Assembly: GCA_028023455.1 (NCBI GenBank)
Contig: JAQFVV010000072.1
Location: 3,492,501-3,556,500, forward strand
Reading direction: 5' to 3'
DNA length: 64,000 nucleotides
From: Epiperipatus broadwayi
Lineage: Eukaryota; Onychophora; Udeonychophora; Euonychophora; Peripatidae
Position 1 is the first letter of the stretch, and each line of letters starts with the position of its first letter. The notes beneath the pieces were generated by a model. It saw nothing but the letters and a program-made list of their open reading frames with translations, was not told where the DNA came from and did no database searches. Below are positions 57,315 to 64,000 of the stretch, piece by piece. Both the position numbers and the translations under genes were made by a program.

Positions 57315-60300
57315 TATATAGTCAATCGTTGCAATGTCAAAACATTCTTTGAATAATCCATTTCAGGTTAAACCCTCCCTATCTCCCATTTCACCTAGCA
57401 CAAAAAATCTATCCAGGGTTCTATCTATCAGGCAGTAATAGTTTTAGGATAGTTTCATGTTTGTATTTGCCTCTATATAAGAACAGCTAAATACCCATTT
57501 ACGGATCAATATTTATCTAGCCAAAAATCAAACCAGAGCATGGCCATGACTGGTATACTAATATTAGCCCAATCTCCATATACAAGATGCGTATGTGTCC
57601 TCATAAATATACGGTATATACAGAAAATTTCAAGTATATTTTAATGCATTAAAGATATGATTTGATATGCGAATAATAATATAATTTTTTAAAGCAAATT
57701 GAGTAGTAAGAATTATTAAACCAAATAATATGTTTAATTGTTATTATTTATTTGTAATAATTTTAGATGTTTACATGTTCGTACGCGGAGAATAACACTA
57801 CCACGTTGATTTATCTTTTAACAAGCTGGCAATTGAATCCACGGATTTATAACTCTCCTGTTAATCATTCCTATCTGAAAGCCAATTGCTCAAAGCTTTA
57901 TAAAAGCAAAAGCAAAGGTGACCCCCATCAATTATGATCTAATGCAAATGTAGATGTAATAATACTTTTAGGCAATAGATTCTTAAAGTCACAAATTCTC
58001 TTACCAGAAGATGAACTTGTAAATATAACAAATTATTAAATATAAAAATCAGACACGTGTTTTGTTAAAAACTTTCACGTAAATTAAAAAGCTAAACTAG
58101 TTTAAAAAAAATCAATTCCCACATAATTTAATTCAATACTTCTCATTAGTTACTTTATAATAATCAGATCCTAATAGAAGAAAATAAACTTGAAGAATTG
58201 GGGGGGGGGGGTAAACTTTTTAAAGCTAAGATGAAAATGACGCATTTTGACTTGACACAAGGAAAATAAAATAGGAAATAAATACTTTAATACGGTAGCG
58301 TGCAAAGAGATGGAATTTTAAAAAGACTAAAGAAATTTTTTATTATTTAAAAATAAAAAATTAAAAGTTTGATGGCTTATCAAAAGAAAAAAAAAGAAAT
58401 ATCTCCTACTAATCATTATTAAATGGATGGAATTCTTTTCAAAATTCCAATTTGCACATTCTTCTTACAGCCTTCACAATTACTCCATGTTGCAGAACGC
58501 TAGTAGTCGTCATTACGACATGCATGTTTTCTTTGGCCTGATTAATATACCATGCATGAATTATAATGGCAGTAATGATTAAAGCTTGCATGATGTGGGA
58601 GAGCAATAGTAAAGGAATTGTGAAAAGCAGCAAAAGTAGGCATCCAGGCTAAGGCACCCGATATTAAGACCTAGCCATCTTGGTAGATTTTTTTTTTTTT
58701 TTATAATGAGACTGATTAATAGAGAAATATTGGAAAGTTTTTAATTGACTGATGTGGAGCCTCTCCAACTCCTGCAGGCACCGTTGTGACAGCTTCCTTC
58801 GTTTTCAACATTTCTCACGCTACACAAAGCTTTATAATGTTGCTTTCTTTTAAAAATTCTGAATTCAAAACTAGCAATCTCGGATTGACTAATAAATATA
58901 ATCACCAGGGGGCACTTCTAATCTCTGATGTCAATTTTATTTGATAAAAGATACAACAATTACGATTCCCACTAAAAGGAACAAATCGAAAGAGAACATT
59001 TCTGTTGATTAAACACTTTACTTTTCAACAGCAACAAAACTGTAAAGAATGAACATGCACACCCACACATAAGCATTATTTATTTAGCTCTTTAGATTTT
59101 GGAAGAAACTATATAAAAACATATAAGTAATAATTACAATAAATTAACGGTTAAAAATTTATTATAGAATTATATGCGCGCACACACAAAAGATTGAATT
59201 ACTAGTACCATTTATAGCAGCAAATTATGAGAAGCGAAACCTCGTGTGTGTATATATATATATTCTTTTTAATACACTCATTTTATTATTTTGATCAAAA
59301 ATTAGATTAGAAATATTTAACTTATACTCGGGAAAACTCTCCAAATTCTTTATATAAATAATGTGTTAATCTAGCACTACTCACATCTAACTGCTAGCAG
59401 ACAAATATGAAAACACTTTTATTTACTGTCTAATAATTTATGTGGGCAAATTTAGACAATATCTAAGTTCTTGGACTATAGATAAAAGTGGATTCATTTT
59501 TTATGCTAGCAGTTAGATGCTAATGCAGTAAAGTAGCGAGCGATTCGTAACCCATGATATGCGTACAACTGGTGGTATAGCTAATAACTGTTTTTGAAAA
59601 ATTATATTTAAATAATTTATTCAAAGAATGTAAGACTGGTGCAAAAAAAAAAAAAAGGAATTAAGGCTATACCTCAATTATGTCGATTATTGCCTTTGTC
59701 AGCTTTTGTGTCATAGATTAAAATGTCCAGAATCGTTAGTCGTACACCATTTTAACATTATACTACCCAATTGCCAGCAGAGTGTTTTTTTTTCTTGGAT
59801 TCGGAGAAAAAATGATTTTAAAGAAATTTGCAGATAAAATTATTAAATTTTTAATGCCATTTTTGCACCAGCGATTTATGCAAAATAGGATTTTCAACAA
59901 TATTGTATTTACAAAACAAATAAAGGATCAAAATTAATATTTGAACCTAATTTACATTTAAAACTATATAACATAGAGTTTGACCTTCCAAGAAATTAAG
60001 CATATAGTTATTTTTTTTCTTATTCTATTAGAGGTTGGTAGTTATCAATGATTATAATTGTATCACTGTATGGTCTTAATAAGCTAGAGGGAATTTAATA
60101 AAGTGATAATTTAGTTTGTATGACATAACACATTCACATATTTATAAAACTTGCAGTTTACTGTTCATTGGTTTCATAATCAGTTATAGGACACTTCAAG
60201 AAGATTTTTGGAATAGCAAAAAAAATTAATAAAAATTAATGATTATTTTTATGCAATAGTTATTTAATAATTATTTAAAACCAAAACAATACATGGACAT

Positions 60301-61320
60301 ATTTTGATTTTATTCATGTATGTTTTATTTTTAAAACTAGAAGTTAATAAATTTAACCATAAAGTAAACACAGAAAATTAAGATCAGTAACATTGTAACA
60401 TCTTTTGAAACAGATCGGTAAGATCATTATTTTCATGGTGTTAGGAGCTTTTGTATATTAGAAATTATAAATGCAATTTTAAAATTTAGAAGATAATTTG
60501 ATAGATTTTTGATAGTTTTGCACTTATACATTCCTATTTTAAAAATAAATTTCTATTAATAAAAATTTTGTTAATTTTTTAAAATATTTAGCTTGATGCA
60601 CACTGTTTAATGAGAAAGAAGTCCTTTATTCTCATTATGTGCTCAGTTAATTATTTTTCTTTTCAATATTTACAAATTTCAGGCATGTTTCTTAGAATAT
60701 ACGCAATTATAAACTTATATTTCTAACAATTCAAACCTATTTTATTGAATCTAATATAAAATAGTTTAATATTAAAACCAAAGTTGAACACTGAGAAAAA
60801 CTGATATCACAGGTAATAACAGAAAATGTCAATCTTTTAGAGGATTAATAAATATAAAATATATTTATTTTTATTAATATATGATATTTTTACAAGGATT
60901 CAAACTTACGCCATGGAAAAGAAAAGCTACATGGTTTTAACTCATATAAAATGTAAACTTTGTTTTTTTTCATTTTCTTATAACTTTTATTTTTTATTCT
61001 TTTTGGTTATGTTTAAATTAATTTTAATATGCAGAAATTTTATTTTACAAAAGCTTTATTTAAACTGAAGACATATATAAAAAAAGGTTAATTTTGCAAA
61101 GTTTGCTTGAATTAATTACTTTATTGGTCACTGAAAAGTTAATGATGCATAGTTTAATTAATATCAAGACATTTGGCCTTTCTTTAATTTAATCTTAAAG
61201 CATAGCTTTTATAAGACTGTTCTCACTACACAATTCTGTGTGCATATGACATTGAAAATATCACACAATTATATTACCCATTTAATTGAGTATGATAATC
61301 AATTATTCAAACAAATTTAA
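57315..61320. other. No gene seen
   Basis: A+T-rich. Items of note are a G-run at about 58201-58211 and an inverted repeat around 59373-59545, with a perfect 16-bp pair CATCTAACTGCTAGCA (59384-59399) and its complement at 59504-59519. The frame at 58439-58633 has no recognisable domain. A weak tRNA-like stretch lies near 57830-57895 on the minus strand. Confidence 0.5.
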
Positions 61321-61321
61321 A

Positions 61322-61580
61322 TATAAATTCAATTATCCAAATCACTTCAAATACTTTTTAGCAAAACTCTTTATTTGTATATATACATATACCTACATTT
61401 CGACTGACCTGCAGTCTTCTTCAGAGAAAATTTATGTTCTTTAAAAAAAACGTTTTTTTTCAAAAAACAAATTTTCTCTGAAGAAGACTGCAGGTCAGTC
61501 GAAACATAGGTATATGTATATGTAAAAATAAAGAGTTTTGCTAAAAAGTGTTTGAAGTGATTTGGATAATTGAATTTATA
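61322..61580. repeat. Long foldback with CTGAAGA-GAAAC hairpin arms
   Basis: Arms 61322-61432 and 61470-61580 are almost perfectly complementary over about 110 bp, separated by about 37 bp of A and T runs around ACGT. The inner end of each arm carries CTGAAGAAGACTGCAGGTCA followed by GTCGAAAC, where GACTG and CAGTC pair. The high arm identity implies a young event or gene conversion between arms. No flanking target duplication is evident. Confidence 0.85.
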
Positions 61581-62991
61581 GGATAATATGGCAAAAATAA
61601 AGAAAAGTGTGATTTTGGTAGATTTAAATATATTTGAAATTTAGTGGGAATTAAATACTAAATTGCACATAAATTCTTACCAGCAATAAAGCAGAGGATG
61701 GTCAATTAATTGTTTAATTCATTATATTTTATCATAATTAATCTCAAAAAGGTATATAAATATTAATTTTCTTTTACTATTTGTTATATGCCATATTAGA
61801 ATGTTAACAAAAAGAGCATTTAATTGTTTATATTACTTCCAAGTCATTCTTTAGAGAGAAACAGAGATGCAGAATTATTTCAATAAAAAGTAATAAGCTA
61901 TATAGAGTCCATGTGTGATTACAAAACAAAATGTATAGATTAAATCACCATAAAAGAGTACTCTTAAAGCATAGAAAATATTTAATTAAATGAAATGATC
62001 ATATTAGAATAGACCAATGTTTGTTTCCAAATGTATCTCAAGAAAACATTTAATGATGTATGGTTTAATTCATATAAAGACATTCAGCTGTAGTTTCCAT
62101 AGATTTGTACATGAATTAAAAGATGAATGAAATTAAATAAATGATGATGACAAAGAATGCTATCTTCCAAAGATTATATATATATATTTAAATTTATTTA
62201 ATATTATTTGGTTAAATTTCGGTTGAATTACAGGTATTTAAAAATATACATGTAATGTACTTGACAATTTGTGTCTATATTCAACTTGTTAATGTTTTTA
62301 CTTAATTGATGTTTCTATTGTAAGGTAATTTATATTCATGTGTGTTTTATCAACATATCTAGATTAAGATCCATAAGTGATTTAATGGCAGCTCATATTA
62401 GAAAAATCAAATAAAATTTTCATCACTATTTTAACAACTTTGACCATAACAATATATTTTCTAATAAATACAGCATATGTATCTGAGTATAATATACATT
62501 AAAATTACTATTTTTCCATTTTATGCTCCAAACTGACGAATGACGGAATTGAAAAAAATGTAAATGATCCCAATGATGCACTTCTGACTGAGCCAACACT
62601 CTTCAGTTGGCAGATCATAAATCTCAAATATTATCAGCATTTTCCATTATTTCTACACTACATGTTACCAATATTCAATTAAAACATTTGTGACCTAGGT
62701 CAATGAAAGACTACTGATTCAGTTAGAAATGCACCTTGGGGGTCATATGCTTTTTTAAAAATATCTTCATTCATTATTTTGAAATGTGTATAGTAAAAAT
62801 AGTAGTTTTAAAATACATCTAAGTTATTACACAGGTGAAAAAAAGAGATAGTTAAGTTAACAACACCATTAAATAAAATTTACAATTCGTATTTAGCTTA
62901 AAATAAAAATGTCTTAGCCTGATAAATAGATAATTAATCATTAACATATTGATATAAAGTGATAACTGAAATTATATTGTAATATTTTAGT

Positions 62992-63560
62992 GTTACCTAT
63001 TTAATATTCAGTGATTTGTTTGCAAAATTATTAAAATAAGTAAAAATTAAGCTTAACTATTGAAATGATGTCTTGCATTGGTGGTCGAGAGGTCAGCGTG
63101 ACTGCCTTGAACTTGCAGGCAGTTACACGGGTTGTGGATTCACATCCCGGCCGATGCTATGACACTTAAAAAAAAACTATTGAAATGATACACGACTTGT
63201 TTTGAATGAAGCAGCAATAATAACAACTTGACTAATTTGATATTCACTTATCAAATTGTCTTAATTGATGATATATAAAAGCTTGGACAGCAACCAAATA
63301 TAAGTTCATTTTGCTTTCATGATAAAGTCAATCTTGATAATAGGGGTATTTCACTAATGCAACCAGTACTTAAAAATTCCTAAACCCCAATTCTTGTCAG
63401 TACTACAAAAGTTACATATTTAATATTTGGAAATTTGTTTGTAAAGTTATAAAAATGAGTAGAAATAACTCTACCATAAAGGTCAAATAAAATAATTCAA
63501 CTAATTTGATATTTGTCCAAATAGTTAACATTGTTCTCATCTATGATTCATATAAAAACT
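62992..63560. repeat. Diverged direct duplication holding a SINE
   Basis: GTTACCTATTTAATATTCAG...GATTTGTTTGCAAAATTATT (62992 on) resembles GTTACATATTTAATATTTGG...AATTTGTTTGTAAAGTTAT (63410 on). Both later share ACTAATTTGATATT and an ATATAAAA(A/G)CTTG patch. The first copy contains the SINE at 63070-63174 and the second does not. Confidence 0.55.
63070..63174 (+). repeat. SINE S1 with perfect 15-bp target duplication
   Basis: AACTATTGAAATGAT is repeated exactly at 63055-63069 and 63175-63189. Between them is a complete S1: GCATTGGTGGTCGAGAGGTC, a long variable-arm region, GGATTCACATCCCGG (B box), CCGATGCTATGACAC and an A tail. Acceptor-like ends GCATTGG and CCGATGC can pair, and the long variable arm points to a class-II (Leu or Ser type) tRNA ancestor. 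At 105 bp it has almost no body beyond the tRNA part. Insertion by LINE machinery is inferred from the tail and target duplication. Confidence 0.9.
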
Positions 63561-64000
63561 TGAATAGAAGATGAAAGTGAAGAAATTGTTCATATGTAAT
63601 GTTATTAACTTCAATATAGGTGGCACTGCAGTAACTTTTCTAGAAAATTTTATTTTTATCTTGCAATGATTCTTCTACTTAATTTTGCTTAAGATCATTT
63701 ATCTTGGACAATATTTGAATGGTTTGTACTTCTGTTGCAATCTTAAAGAACATACTTCCAAATGATTTGTAAAGATTCAAATATTTTATTTTCACTTTTT
63801 TTATTAGTAGATGGCAGAAGTTATAGTAAAATACAGATAGCATAAAGATAACTCAATTCTCTCCTAATGGTGGCACTTATTCACATTTTATTTGTCAAGC
63901 AAAAATGATTGTAGAGTTAATTTCTTTCCCAATTGATTTTTCAATCATTTAAAAGATTTTCAGAATTACAAAATGTTTTTAGAAAAATTTAAACTTATGT
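63190..64000. other. No gene seen
   Basis: Apart from the second half of the direct duplication near 63410-63560, I see no structure or coding motif to the end of the window. Confidence 0.5.

Noticed and set aside
63070-63174. A possible functional tRNA gene
   Set aside because: The unit has an A tail and flanking target duplications, and several diverged copies exist. It is a SINE and not a tRNA gene.

Overview
The window is A+T-rich, repeat-dense nuclear DNA from an animal, probably an invertebrate. That rests on the mix of elements: LINE reverse-transcriptase fragments, a Ty3-type LTR element, Penelope-like elements with a GIY-YIG-type tail, Merlin and hAT DNA transposons and tRNA-derived SINEs. 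I cannot name the lineage. I found no convincing host exon, rRNA gene or functional tRNA gene. Nearly all longer open frames are pieces of mobile elements or chance frames, so the window is best read as intergenic or deep-intronic sequence.

Layout. 1-15 kb: sparse old repeats, a foldback at 6.2 kb, two copies of a dispersed family I call R1 (6.3-7.1 kb) and an (AAT)n array at 9.5 kb. 15-19 kb: LINE fragments and more R1. 19.5-20.1 kb: an odd A/C homopolymer block, possibly an assembly artefact. 21.8-26.5 kb: a Merlin relic, then a Ty3-type element with both LTRs but most of pol missing. 28-33 kb: a Penelope-like element between SINE-like repeats (R3), then two LINE 3' ends. 34.8-36 kb: copies of a second family, R2. 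36.4-46.1 kb: a direct tandem segmental duplication of about 5 kb, the two copies differing by later insertions. 46-57 kb: hAT, LINE and Penelope fragments and a Merlin transposon with both terminal inverted repeats. 57-64 kb: R2, foldbacks and a short SINE with a perfect target-site duplication.

The main discovery candidate is R1. Several copies carry what reads as a type-I hammerhead self-cleaving ribozyme: a CTGATGA core, a five-pair stem II, GAAA, a short stem III and a two-part stem I. Paired substitutions keep both stem II and the outer stem I complementary between copies. R1 also carries a tRNA-like B-box-like segment and often occurs as inverted or tandem pairs. R2 shows a second, weaker hammerhead-like core and inserts with 13-14 bp target duplications. 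R3 and a long foldback at 61.4 kb carry a related CTGAAGA-hairpin-CGAAA module. R3 copies sit beside Penelope-like fragments, so these families may be non-autonomous passengers of Penelope-like or LINE machinery. That mobilisation link is inference.
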